This document shows positions 24,076 through 37,054 of a DNA stretch of 64,000 nucleotides, piece by piece. Source of the stretch: Nectonema munidae (lineage: Eukaryota > Nematomorpha > Nectonematoida > Nectonematidae); the NCBI GenBank assembly GCA_030549495.1, contig JAUIRK010001050.1, positions 620,001 through 684,000 on the forward strand. Direction: 5' to 3'. Position numbers and translations under genes: made by a program. A model generated the notes under the pieces. The model was not told where the DNA came from, searched no databases, and saw nothing but the letters and a program-made list of their open reading frames with translations. Numbering within the stretch: position 1 is the first letter of the stretch; each line of letters begins with the position of its first letter.

Positions 24076-24317
24076 AAGGAACCGTATATTGGTTACTGAA
24101 TAAACCCAGATATTATGGAATTGATAAACTTTTGGATATAAATTGTGCTAACTAAAATAGTTAGTTATTCTGGTAAAATAGTCAAGTATTCCAATATCAC
24201 TAGCAGAATTTTTTATTACTCATGGAAGCCTATAATACTCAGCCACTACACTGTACTTAGCATTAAAACGTTTTGAATTTTAATTATAGGGAACCGGCAG
24301 AAAGATTATGCTTAGAA

Positions 24318-27072
24318 AGAGGATTATGAAATTTTATGATTAAGAAATTTTTATATCGTACTCCTCATAATTCCTCAGACAACATTGGTAGTTTTCTTGG
24401 TTACATTGATGACTCATTATCCTCTTGTAGCTCCTCGGTAACCAATATTTTAGTTGGAGACTTTAATATTGACATATCATCTGAGAAGAACACTAGCTAT
24501 GATTTTATCAACATTGTAAATTCGAATGGATACAAATTTTGTATCAATCTTACTACACGGTCCAGCTCTGCAACCATAATCGATAATTTTATTGTTCCTC
24601 AATCAGTTTTGTCATTTAAATCTGCAGTTTTTGAAACCTTTATTTCGGATCATTTTCCTATTTTGTTTTCTCTCAGTAAAAATATAGAGAGTAAAGCAGA
24701 TACTTCTACACGATATGTTTTTGATGAAAAAGTGTTTCAAGATGCTTTCAATAGTTTTGATTTGAACTGTTTTTCCAACAACTTTGTTACTCCAGAAGAT
24801 ACTCTGCAAAGCCTTGTTGATTTACTCTCAACTTTTGTTTTGAGCTCAACTAAGAGCGTGTGTTGCAGCAAAAAGAAGAAGAAGTGCAATAGCAAATTAA
24901 AGCCATGGATGTCAATGCAAGTTCTTCATTTGATAAAAAAAGCGTGATCAACTTTTTCGAAATTTCAGAAAACATCCTGAAAATATGTCTCTCCTGAATT
25001 CTTTTAAAAGTTTGCGCAATCATATTAAAAATAAGATCATATTTTTGAAAAAAGATTACTATGAAAGAATGTTCACTGCTAATTCCAACTCCAGTGAAAT
25101 TTGGTCTAAGTTAAAAAGCATAATCAAACCTGGAAAGAATAAATTATCATCTGTCCTGATAAACGAGAGTCCTGTGTTTGACGAAAATGTTATATCTAAT
25201 AAAATGAATGAAGCCTTCACTTTACCTCAAGAAGATGTAACATCATTTAAAGGGGACAAGAAACTCCATGATAAAGGGAAAAGTTCTTTTAAAATGGAAG
25301 AAATCAATAAAGAAGATGTTGAAAATGCCATTCAAGCTCTATCCAACTCCAAATCCAAAGATGCTTACGGTTTAAGTATTTATCATGTGAAACTCCTTAA
25401 ATCCAGCATATCAGCAAAACTAGCATATTGCTTTAACATTTGTATCAACGCTTCAGTCTTCCCTACTGTTCTAAAACTAAACCGAATAGTGCCTGTTTTA
25501 AAAAAAGGAAATGATTGCAATATTTCTAATTTCAGACGGATTTCAATTGTTCCTACTATAGCAAAAATTTTTGAGAAAATAGTTTATTTTCAAGTCTCTG
25601 CATACTTGGAAAATTTTAAGCTGCTTTGTAATCGTCAGTTTGGGTTCCGTAAAGGATTTTCAACTGAACTACTTCATAGTTTTTTTTTGGATAAAGTTGT
25701 ATCACTGCTTGAAGAAAAGAATGACGTTGGCATCATATGCCTAGACTTATCTAAGTCTTTCGATAGTGTCTCACATAAAGTTTTGTTGAAAAAACTCTCT
25801 TGGTATGGTTTTATGATACATCTTTAAAGTTTTTTGAATCCTATTTAAGTGGGAGAAGACAATACGTTAATTTTGGTAAATCGAATTCTTCATCGATGCT
25901 CATCAGTAGAGGAGTTTCGCAAGGCTCGATTTTGGGTCCTTTACTTTTTGATATATATATATGAATGACATCTTTGATTGTACTTCCTTTTTGAAATTAT
26001 AATGTATGCAGATGATGCAACTTTGATTTTTCCTTACGTTTCATCCCTCAAGGTTTCTTTCGACATGAACTTTTCAAATGTAAAAGATTGGTGCTAGGAA
26101 AATAATCTATCTCTTAACGAGAAAAAAAACAAAGGCAATGGTCATTTCCAAAAAGTCTAATATTGACTATCAACTATTTCGTGATAGTGGCTTCAAGGTG
26201 TGTCATGAAATTGATCTTCTTGGCTTAATTATTAATAATAAATTGTCCTTTAAACCTCACATTAGGCAAATATCATTAAAACTTTCTAAAATTGTTGGAA
26301 TTTTAAAGCACACACAAAAGTTTCTACCAGAGCACATACTTTTGATCCTTCTTAAGACCCTTTTTCTTCCTTATCTTTCTTATAGCTTGGTAAACTACGG
26401 CCACTGCAATTTGACGACACTTGAAACTCTTTACAAGTAAGCTCTAAGAACTGTAGCTAAAGTAAGTAAGTTTTCTCACACAAATGAGTTGTTTCTCAGG
26501 TTCAACTTGATCAGACTCAAAGACTTGTATCTGCAAAGAGTTGGCACTTTTCTCCTCTCATGTCTTGACTCTCCTCATCAACATTTTCAAAATTTAATCA
26601 CTTACACTACCAATGATAAATATTCCTTTAGAACTGTGTTAACTTTGGTGAAACCATCCTATCGACTTGCTTTGTCTGTTTTGTGTGTGAAACATAAAGT
26701 TGTAGTCTTTTATGAAGAAAACAGAATGCTTCTAGCTGAATCTGGCTCGTCAATCAAAAAGTTCAAAAAATTATTTAAAAACTACGTTATTTCCCAATAT
26801 GCACAGCAAGGTCCCTGCAACGAAAAAAACTGTTACATATGCTTGAGTTCTTTCAACTAGTCATTATTTATTTTTTTAGCTAGACATTCGATTTTTTTCT
26901 CTTCTCTCTTTGTGACAAATCCTATAAGCGGTTTACACAAACCTTTGGGTTACACAAAAATTGTTAATTTTTATATCATTTCAAATGTTTTAATATGTCT
27001 CCTTGGTTTTTTTTTCACTTTTCCAATTTTTCTATCTTTAATATGACAATAAACTTACTTACTTAACTTACT
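24318..27072 (+). mobile_element. LINE (APE-type non-LTR retrotransposon), 5'-truncated and decayed
   Basis: The first frame (24336-24947) holds the second half of an APE endonuclease: ILVGDFNID, SATIIDNFIV and SDHFPILFS. The second (24985-25827) starts the reverse transcriptase: LKLNRIVPVLKKGN, NFRRISIVPTIAKIFEKIV, FGFRKGFST, and motif A DLSKSFDSV. Motif B, GVSQGSILGPLLF, is near 25913 and motif C, YADDATLIF, near 26004. The 3' domain continues at 26138-26440 and 26489-26860. Frameshifts near 24950, 25820, 25960 and 25995, with stops such as the TAG near 26095 and TAA near 26440, make it dead. It ends in a simple tail (ACTTACTTAACTTAC after AATAAA, about 27048-27070). Length and motifs place it in the CR1/L2/Jockey assemblage. 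The endonuclease start is missing. Confidence 0.9.
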
Positions 27073-29395
27073 ATACATATAATTCATTTTGAGATGGCAA
27101 AATATATGCACCAGATTGCATTTGTAATAAAATTCATGTTTAACTAATGATTTGAAATTCAAAAAATTGTTAAAAAATAATCCATAACTATAACGAAGAT
27201 ATTATATAATGCACCACAATTTATGCTTTCTAAGAAGATACTCAATAGATGAAAAATTGAATTGTTAGAATTATTAAAAAAAATTTAGCATGCATATTAT
27301 TTAATTTTTTATGATAAGATAACTTTATCTTATTAGTTTTATTAAATTTTGATCAAGTACCTGAACATTCATAAAGTGTTTCGATTAATTTTATATTTGA
27401 TCCTTCATATTTTAAATGAAGTAAAGGAAAATTATTATGCTTACCAATTTTTTAATGTTGGATTCAATTTCCATATTTTAGCTTTCAATATATCAATTTC
27501 TTTTTGTCTTTTTCCCATTCAAATTTGCCTAAGATGTCAACGTCGTATTCTTCAAAATAAACTTTTGTACAATAAAGATGTAATTTATATTATTTTTCGT
27601 TTTGATACAAACATTTATGGAGAAAAATAAATATTTTCCACAGATTTTAAGTTATGAAATTTTGAGGGCAAGCTCGACTTTTTAACTTTAATTTACTATT
27701 TTTTCCTTCTTATTTGGATGAGTAAATTCGTTAGTCGAAAAAATTTGTTGAAAAATTCAATGGCAAGGGAACAAGAAATGGAATTATCATCATCCCTCCA
27801 TTTTAGGAAAACTTTTCTCAGGATTTGAAAACTTCTACAGGCAAATAGTGGAACTAAGTGAAATATAAATTAGTGGGACATAGATAACATTTTACCGGAT
27901 ATATAGAGTGATAAAATATTAGTTTAAAAATGACCGCTCAACACTGAATTACTCCTTGAATAAAAAAGTAATATAATTTCACCTATATCTACATAAATAT
28001 TTATTTAAAAACATTTATATACTCGCTGTGACTTTTTAGACATCATTTTCACCTTAATTTTAGGGAGTTGCAATATACATGAGATAAATCATATATAGAT
28101 AAAATATAAGGAAACTATTATATTTACTTATTGAAAAAATTAAATTATAAAAAAAACTCTTTTTGAGTTATAGCACACATTTGAAAATGAATGTAAAAAG
28201 TTTTAAAGTTGAATAAATTCTTTCCAAAAAATACTCGCATTAGAAACCGTTAAAATATGCAAAAATGAAGTTAATATAACGTAATATGTGTGCCAATAAA
28301 GAAAATGACGAGATATATGCCAAGGTCCCGTTTTTTGGGATTAAAAATACAAGGATACCATTATACGCAAAATTGCATAATACACGAGCACATCGCTATA
28401 TATAATATTTTTGAGAGAATCAGGCTTTTTCATTAAAAAATATATATATTAATTTCCCCAGACTTATATTATTTGGATTTTTAGAAAATTCTTGTTCTTT
28501 TAATTTTTGAAGCATAATGATCATTTATTGTTAAATAGGAATATAAGCAACTGGTATGTAAACGTTCTGTACGAACTTTCAACCAACAAATTTCAATTTC
28601 ACATATCAATAGTTTCCTAGATATATAACTATATTTTAAAAACCTTTCAAAACTTAAAATTTTTATTTTATACTGAAATCAAAAGACATAACTTAAAAGC
28701 TATGTTGTCACAAATGGGTACATATCATTTATACATTATTATTATAATATTATATTTATAATATATATTATTATAAATTATTAGATATAAATTATATTTG
28801 ACGTTAACTTTTTGTCATATGTGAAGTATAAATATCGTTTTTAAGATCTTTCAGATTAGAATTTATTTATTTAGTTTCCTTGTAATAGTGGTATTTTTTT
28901 TTGGAAATTATTTTTTTATTCTTTAATCTCCTATATTTTCTTCCTCAATTTTTGAAGCAACGTGAAAAATATTTGATTCCAGGAAACCGATAATTAATAA
29001 AATTTTTGCCGTAAATTCGATCAAAATCATGGGAAAATAAAATAGATAAAAATTCAGGAACAGTAGTTTCAATACAATTATTGATTTTTTCTTAATACAC
29101 TAAAATTTATAAGTGTTATTCCAATTATAATATCTGTCAAAAAGAATAAGCTTACAAAAAATTATCGACTAATTTCTGTCTTATCCTTTTTCTCAAAAAA
29201 TAATTATAAAATAGCTAGCTTTTTAATTAAAAAGTTTTGGTTAAGGCAATTAGCCTTCTGGGATCTAGGTCCTTATGAACTTTATATACGATAATATGTC
29301 TACACATTCTACGAGATACCAAAGTGAACAACTCTTTTTTCACAAGTCAGGTCATCTTGTATTCGTGGATGCAGATTTTGTGACTTAGATATTAT
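27073..29395. other. AT-rich intergenic DNA
   Basis: A 93-codon plus-strand frame (27349-27630) is unrecognised. A palindromic A/T block lies at about 28735-28800. Otherwise nothing is seen. Confidence 0.35.
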
Positions 29396-29399
29396 TATA

Positions 29400-29725
29400 G
29401 AAGCTTTTTGATAAATACGACTTATTGACCATTTCATGAAGTAAGTTTGCTTACTTTGTGAAATGCATATGAGGTTTGCCCACTTCATGAAATAGGCAAT
29501 TTTATGCACGAATCTGTTCATTAAGCCAAAAACAGCAATTTTGAAACTAACTTTTATAATTCTTAATAGTTGTAATGTTTAGTACTTACTTAAAACTAAA
29601 TAACTATAAAAATTATCATCCATTTTTAATAAAAAAAAGATTAAAAAATGTGAAATAAACAAGGCTTTATATGCCCACTTCATGAAATGGGCATTCGCAT
29701 AATCTAGAAAACTTCAGATTTATTA
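29400..29725. repeat. Repeated palindromic motif around TTCATGAA
   Basis: CCCACTTCATGAAATAGGC near 29478 and CCCACTTCATGAAATGGGC near 29670 are each nearly self-complementary. ACCATTTCATGAAGTAAG (near 29430) is the same motif inverted, and TTACTTTGTGAAATGC (near 29452) is a weaker version. Four copies in 280 bases suggest an unidentified non-autonomous element or binding-site cluster. Confidence 0.55.
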
Positions 29726-31555
29726 TATTCATCAAATGATGCTTATTTGTTAAATTCGTTGTAGCTGCAAGGCAAGTATTTATCACTGTAAGAAGAGATT
29801 ACTGTTAGCGGAAGATATATTTCCCTAAAAAGGCAAGCCGGTTCTCACACCCTAACTGGCCTACTTTTTAAAGTCCGTTTCTAGTCGTTCACTTGAAGAA
29901 TTGCGAGTGTATATATACGGTATCAAAGATAGAATTAATAGCAATAGGATACATCACTAAGCAAATCTATGACTAAAGGGAATCACACCTGCAATCGCTG
30001 TTTTCGTGGATAACACAATTCGCAAAGGTAAAAGCGTTGCAAGATATCATAATTACTATTAGACGGAGTTAAGTGGGGATAAAATACACGCCGCGTAGTA
30101 GCAGAGTCTAACTTTCCCCTTAATTACTACATGTTTGTACATATACGCAGCAGGAAGCGTTGTATCATAATTTGCAAAAAACACTTCAGCGCTAAACAAT
30201 GCACGCGGAGAATGTTAAGTACTCTCATCATTAGTAAAAACAATGAACTAAATTTGTCCTTTTACCTCCACCAAGAAGTTCTAGAGTAAATAGTATGTTT
30301 GGTGTAATTATGCCATAACAATTATTGTAATGAGCGATTCTTTTTGTTTAAGAAGTTAGTTGTTTTGCTAGCAAAGTCTTTATTCATTACTTCCAAAAGC
30401 TACTAGACAAAGAAATGCAGATTATGAGAATGATTGCATCTGTCTTCCTTTTAAGATGTTGCCATTTAGAGATTGGATAAAGGCACTTAAAACTATATAC
30501 TTTTATGTTGCTTCTGCCCATAACCGTTTCCTTTAAGAGCAAATATTTACATTCTTTTGCTAATATTGGCAAAAACAAAAAAAATGAGTATAGTTTCTCA
30601 ACAATTCTTTTATGTCAATCATTTAGTTGTATTGATTCTAATTGGCTAATTAAATTTCCACGTTTATAGTAAAAAAAGATTTTATTTTACAAAAAAATGA
30701 AACTTTTTTATAAGAATATGATTACATGCACTGAAGTAAAGACTATCCACAAAGGGTTTACTTAGGGGTCCCAAAAAAGAAAAGATACCTTCCTTTAATG
30801 GCAAATAAATGTCTTTTTTCATGTCAGAATGGCTCAACCTAATGATTTTCTTACATATATAACACCTTTTACATTTAAGTTTGAAAAAAATTTCCATAGA
30901 AATAACTGAAAATTTGACTTACCAATATTAAAAGTTAATTTATTTATGGAATAGAAAAATAAATTATAAAAAATATCAATTCACATATAAAAATATTAGA
31001 TAAAACAAATGGTTAAAAAACGAATTATTTATGTTTTTCCCAACATTTTCAAAGTGTTCTTTTAAAAACAAGTCGCCAACATCTACCCCGAAGATAAGAA
31101 GTACGCTAGATGTATCATCAATAAATTTTGAAGAGTCACGGTTTTTCCGTAGTACAATATTTTGTGTTACACAGAAAAGCGCAGTCTTAGTAATCGAGTT
31201 TAAACGGGAGCATTTTTTCCTTTCTTATTTTGAAAAAAGTGTCCATCATTTTAATTATAGGCATATGGCTTCTGAACACAGCAAGGAACTATTGAGAACG
31301 AATTTTAAAGTTCATGTGTTGGACATTTTGTGTAAGAAATATAGTGGGAGACAAACATATCCAATATTTTTGTTCCAATCACCTAAAGTTTCTGATACAA
31401 GTTTTCAACGTTTCCTATTTATTGAAAAAAGACTTTTTAGCGCGTTAATTTAAAGTAAATTTATACAAACCCAAAATATACACAATTAAATTATTACTAT
31501 CTCTTTTATATTATAAGTGAAATCAAAATTATTGTATAAAAAATGATCAAAAAAT
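29726..31555. other. Unassigned stretch with an open frame at 31031-31453
   Basis: The plus-strand frame 31031-31453 (140 codons) is among the longer unexplained frames, yet its minus strand also reads through for long stretches (for example IDDTSSVLLIFGVDVGDLFL near 31135-31080). I cannot say which strand, if either, codes. Its position beside the intron-containing repeat copy 2, also on the minus strand, would fit a further exon of that element. The rest of the interval, including minus frames near 30897-30682 and 30578-30387, is unrecognised. Confidence 0.3.
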
Positions 31556-31559
31556 TTTA

Positions 31560-32345
31560 TTCAAAATATATTTCAATATTCATTTTACATCAAAAATCTT
31601 TAGAGTATTTCTCAAATTTTTTATAAAATGAACTAAAATCTTTTAAAACTTTTTGCTGCATGAATCAAAACTTTTCGAATAATGAAGATCAAACACGAAA
31701 TTAATTTGTAAGAGATACCAAGTTGAGGCTATTTTAATATCTTTTTTTATAAGTATATAAAAGGACATCAACAGTTATTTTGATATCTGGAATTGATTTC
31801 TGCTGAATTTAAGTTTGAGTTCTTTTCTCAAAGTTTTTCTTATGGCTCCTAAGAAAAGAAAAACAAAATATTTCTCTATTTTCTTTTCTTTATTTCTTCC
31901 ATTAAAAATATTTTTTCGACTATTTTTATTTGTATTAGTTATATATAATTATTTACAATAAAATATAATACATTAAAATCCACTTCTTGAAACAAATTTT
32001 ACCAGTTTACATTTATAATTTCTTTCTTTAAATCCGGTTATAAAAATTAAAATTTTTCTTCCATCTAAAACAAATGAAAAATTGAGTATTTTGTGTTACT
32101 AGAAACAAACTCACTTCTTTCAAACCTCTTAGAAATCTAAATTTTATCGTTATTGAGTGTATGTTTTCTCCAATCATTTCCTTAACAGATTTTCCTCTTT
32201 TTGAAATCAGAGCTGAACAAAAACTCTCTCTTTCTTTATTTTTAAACAGTTCAAAAGAATCTAAAATTCCGTTAGCTTCTTTCACTGCTTATTCGAGGGG
32301 TTCCTTATAAAATAAAATAGTTTTCCAATTTAAGAAACCAAAAAA
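31560..32345 (-). repeat. Unknown intron-containing repeat family, copy 2
   Basis: Reverse-oriented homologue of 1556-2480. The minus frame 32285-32028 includes LDSFELFKNKERESFCSALI and ENIHSITIKFRFLR. It runs into a donor GTGAGT at 32114, with an acceptor TTTTCATTTGTTTTAG ending at 32065, giving a 50-bp intron at the position of the 47-bp intron in copy 1. Downstream similarity includes TTAATTTCGTGTTTGATCTT near 31710-31685. The coding stretch here is cleaner than in copy 1. The minus frame 32508-32305 and frames near 33900-33530 may be upstream exons. The protein is not recognised. Confidence 0.6.
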
Positions 32346-32989
32346 CTCTTTTATCGATTTTACTAATATCTAAAAAACAACTTACTTTTTTTGAGCATCG
32401 TTTTTTTTTGTTTGTATGGGAATTTTTCGAATTCCATTTCAAATTTCTCATTTTTTCGATAACTTGCTTGTAAAAAACTCTGAAATACGAAAAATTATCT
32501 AAATTCATTAAAAATTAAAGTTATTAATTTCCCTGTGATAAATCCCAATGAATTTTTCCATGTGAAAAATTTATACATTGATACATTAATATTGTAGTCT
32601 TCTTTTGTTAGCAAATCAAAATGCGTCAAAACATAGAATGCTATTTGTTCATTCTTTTTATTAAAAACTATTCAATTTCCGCCTTTTTGTTAAATTTCGA
32701 TGTATCCAGAGAATTTGGTCATTTTTCTATAAGGCAAGCTTTTGTTAGGGCTCTCAGTTGAATTTTGCATTGAAGAAGAAGAAGAGCTTGAGATATTTTC
32801 ATCAGTTGAAGCAACACTTTGGGTTTGTAGTAAGAGAATTTGGATCTCTAGACGGAATCAACATTTGAAGTTTTTTGAATTGAACAAAATTTTCCCAATA
32901 ATTTCAAGCATATTAGATACCTTTAAACTTTTAAAAACTATTTTATGAAAGAAATTAAAATATTAATTAACATTAAAAAATATAATCAC

Positions 32990-33480
32990 CATACCAAGAG
33001 GTTTAAGACAAAGTTGCATACTTTCTCCACTTCTATTTAACACATATGTGGATGAAACGTTTCAGAAATGACATCAAGCTTTGGTGTGGCCTACAAGCAG
33101 AAACAAAGAATAAATAGAATTAGCTATGCAGATGACACTGTTCTTATTAGCGAAATGGGGCGATACTTGAAAGAAAAGTAAAATTCTTTGGGCATATAGC
33201 GAGAGCTTCAGCCGGCGATGAACAAGTCAATAGTTGAAGATAATGGGAAAATGTAGGAAGAGGAAGACAAAAAACATGCTGGATTGATGATATCAAAGAA
33301 ATGACTGGCAAAAAAAAGCTAGAAGAAATTTTCAAATTGACAGAAGATGAAAAAAGCTTAAAAAATTTTATAAAAAAAATTTTGAAAGCTAAAAAGAGTT
33401 ACGGTCATGGTGAAAAAGAAGAAAAAAAAGCAAGAACGTCATTGACAATTAAATTGTTATTCTTGATATTTAATTTTCCT
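32990..33480 (+). mobile_element. RTE-like LINE remnant, internally deleted
   Basis: RGLRQSCILSPLLFNTYVDE (about 33000-33058) is reverse transcriptase motif B, and INRISYADDTVLISEMG (about 33112-33162) is motif C. Then comes FFGHIARASAGDEQ, and later GRGRQKTCWIDDIKEMTG with KLEEIFKLTEDEKS, the conserved carboxyl region of 'endonuclease-reverse transcriptase' LINEs. The part between YADD and the GHI region is mostly deleted, and the frame changes more than once. It sits on the opposite strand to the surrounding minus-strand gene-like repeat. Confidence 0.75.
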
Positions 33481-33524
33481 CTTCACAAATTTTAACAATT
33501 TTAAGTTCATTAAAGAAAATATTC

Positions 33525-33905
33525 TTTATAAAACTTATTTTGTCAATATTCTGTCTCTAAGCCTTTAAATATATTTTTATCAATTAAAAGTTTTATCTCC
33601 TCGATCTTTTTTAAATGTATATTTAAGGTAGTCATTTTCGTATAAAAATAATTTAGCTTTTTATCAACCAAATTTGCTGTAAATAAAATAATATTAGAAA
33701 TAGGAGATTAACTGAAATATAGTTTAGCTCTTAAATTCAAACAAAAAAAAGCTGAATCAATATCAGCATTTGTTTCAAAATTTTGAGTTTCAAGATGATA
33801 ATTAAATTCATTGGAAAAAGTAGATTGAAATACTTGCGATTTCTCAAACAATGTGTTTGCTCTTAAAGTGTTTTCTAAAAGCATTATAAATTTTGAAGAG
33901 AAAAT
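33525..33905 (-). other. Open minus-strand coding-like stretch, unknown
   Basis: Read on the minus strand this gives a long low-stop stretch with MLLENTLRANTLFEKSQVFQ and ANLVDKKLNYFYTKMTTLNI followed by HLKKIEEIKLLIDKNIF. One in-frame stop lies just before ATTTACAG, which could be a splice acceptor at about 33676. It is upstream of repeat copy 2 on the same strand and may belong to the same spliced unit. The product is not recognised. Confidence 0.3.
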
Positions 33906-36585
33906 AAGTAAAGTTTATTTAAAAAGCAAAAAAAATGAAAAAAGAAGTGTTTAAAATATTGCTTGAAGTTATAATTTACATCTTTTTGAATACATTGTTC
34001 AAATTGGTTAACACTAAATTTGATATTGCAAAAGAATAATTTGTTTAAGTTAAAGATATTTCAGCATTCATGCATTAGAATTCAATATTAATCTTTTATT
34101 GTTTCACTTAGTTAGTAAAATTATGGACAATTTAAATATTTTTGTTTAATTTCTAGACACATGGCCAAGTTATGAAATAATGGGTACAAGCATTTTAAAA
34201 TTAATTTCTGATTTAATGCTCAAATTAGGGAAGACTATTCTTCCCTTAAATATATTAATTAAATCTCTGAATAAATCAATAAAAACATAACTTCCAATTT
34301 CTCCTATATCTAACAAGTTTTCATTATTTTTTGCTTCTTAGACACACCCAAATAAAATACATCACTGTAAACAATATTTAGCAAACTTTACAAACGCACT
34401 GGTAGATTTCCTATTCATGTTTACTGGTAGGCATGGTAAGATGGAGGGAAAATCACGGTGAGGAAAGCAAAATTATGATACATGTTGTGAAATATGAGAA
34501 GAGCAAGACCTCGTAGCATTGAAACGACGCATTTCGACAACTTGACCCTAAGACTCCCTAAAATGGCAGAGGATACTGAATGAATTTTTAACTCCTCTTT
34601 AAAAAAATGAAAATCTTTAAGCATTCCCTTTCCAAAGGTGTATATGAGTTAAAATAAATATGTTTTGAATTGAAACGGAATATTTAATGCTTGTTCGCAT
34701 CAATGCTAAATAATTATTTTCTCATTGAAAAATTTAGATTTGTTGGTTGAACAGGTCATTTAGTTTTATTTTGTTCACGCAAAAGCGAATTCTTAGTTGT
34801 GATTAATATAGATTTTTTTAAAGAATATATATTAAGCACTTCGACATTCTTTTTATCTCTAATTCATTTTGATTTGTGAAGAAAAATTTTTCGTTTTACA
34901 TGTTCAAATTTTGGTAAAACAAGAAGCTTAGGGTGTTAGCCAGAAATAAAAGACAACAAGCGTTCACATGTGCAAATACTAAGGACCTTTTGAAGACGGT
35001 AAATACGTCTCTAACGCAGCTAGGAGCTGTAAAACCCACAGAGGGTTGAAAGCACTCAGAGGATTTTTTAACGGAATCTCTGGAAATTATTTGAGATTTA
35101 GCCACATATTTAAGGTTGCACGCAATAAAATTCTATTATTTTTTTTATAACACTTTTTTTCTTTTCCCAATTGGCAAAGTATTACATTAGTTGAATTGAG
35201 AATAGCACGCTCACAAGCCTGACAAACGTCAGATTCCTGACTAAACCTCAGATGTTAGAATCAGAAGTCTTTTTATTTTCAAAACGTATGCTCTTAATCC
35301 TTACAAAAATAAAGTTACCAATCAATAAACTAAATTACCTAAATGTAATAATTTTTCAAACATTAACAAAAATTGGAATTAAAATTATTCTACATTACTT
35401 TTGAAAACATTGCTCAAAAACTTCTAATAATTGCAAATTAAACAAATGTAATTAACAAAAAAAAGTAAAATAGGTAAAGAATTAGGATTAGAGATAAGAA
35501 TTTTTAATAGTAAAAAATAACGATTTTAAATACAACGTACTTTGTTAAATTTCATGAAAATTAGTAGAGTTTGATTTAAAATTTAAAAACGCTTTAATGT
35601 ATCCAGGGCTTGCGCTAAGAATTGCGCACCCCAATTAGATAAGCAATGCCAAGCCCTTACTGCACTTACAGACTTACTAATTATTGTGTAGAAATTTTTT
35701 ATAAAAAAACTTTTTTGTTTTTTTTATTTCAAAATCTATTAAATTATTAATAAATAAATATTAACACTTTTATTTTATGTAGTTAAGTCTTGGAATACAG
35801 AAATGGCTTCTCTCTCTTTATTTTCTTTTCTCTCTGTCACCGCTTGCGATTGGCCCCTCTAAAATTAAAGTTATAGAATAAAAAGATTATCATTAGCATT
35901 TAATGAACTGTTTTGGAATTTATAATGAAAAATCTTTTTATGGGGAAAAATATAATAATAAATATCAAGTATTTCTTAAGCACTTCACAATCGTCATCTT
36001 AAGACGTATTTGTTCCCAAGTATATAACTTCCACTTGAGTTGAGGTAAGCTAATATAGGAACCATGTGTACTATATAGAGTATATACTCTATCTCATATG
36101 AAATTACAAACTTTGTGCAAAAATAGGAGAGAAAAAATTAGTATCGCTTACAAATTAGATTACCAATGACTTTACTAACCTAATTAGTTACCGTTATTAA
36201 TTATGCTATTTTCACAGATAAAAGTAAATAAAACACCAGACGAAGCATTCAGTAATTTTTTCAATGTTAGAGGATGGGAACTAATAACAAAATTTAGATG
36301 GCGCTAAATGTAAAGGTAAATATTTTTGAATAATGAGTTTTCTCGAAATATTTTCCATATTGATTATTAGAGATATACTTACAACAAAACATTAAAAACT
36401 GTATTAGAAAAAAGTATATTAATATTTTTCGATTAATCAATAACTATATGTTTCATAACTTTTCAAATAAATTTTTTCAATTAATTTTCTTCAACTCTCC
36501 AATTTAACTTTACTAATATTAAAATTATATATATTTCAAGGTATAGTTATGCAGTAAGGAGGAGTTAGTAAGGTTAATCCATTAT
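33906..36585. other. AT-rich intergenic DNA
   Basis: At about 35605-35661, CAGGGCTTGCGC and GCCAAGCCCT form a short inverted pair like the ends of a tiny hAT-type remnant. Several minus-strand frames (34624-34421, 35105-34896) are unrecognised. No gene can be supported. Confidence 0.35.
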
Positions 36586-36589
36586 TTAT

Positions 36590-36715
36590 TAGTAAGATTT
36601 AGTGGGATGCAAATTCGGGTAGATCCTGAACTCAGAAATTTGCAAGGATATAAGAAAAGATGGATACGAAAGTTACAAACAATACTTAATTTTACTTAAC
36701 TAACTACTAATATTA
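36590..36715 (+). repeat. Short interspersed repeat with TTAA-type tail, copy 2
   Basis: It begins GATTTAGTGGGATGCAAATT and ends with ACTTAATTTTACTTAACTAA. It is colinear with copy 1 at 11165-11305 but considerably diverged. Confidence 0.45.
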
Positions 36716-37054
36716 AAGTTGACCTATCTGTAGTAATTTTAAAGAGAGTTGAGGTAACGTGTATTTTCTAGTTATCTTAACTAGTTTTTTTACGATTTAA
36801 GTTTATTTAGAGATATCCACATTTTTAAAAAATAAAAAGCGATGATTTGTTGTGTTAGATTTTTGACTGATTTAAATTTACGGTGTGTTTCCTTATGTTT
36901 TTACCAGCAGGACTTAACAAAAGAATAAATCAGATATAGAGGGACTATTAATTTATTACATTGCTAAATAAGTGGAATTCTATGTCAAATAATTTATCAA
37001 AAAAATAAAATTTAGGAACATTTTTTTAAAATATAAAAATATTTCACAAAATAG

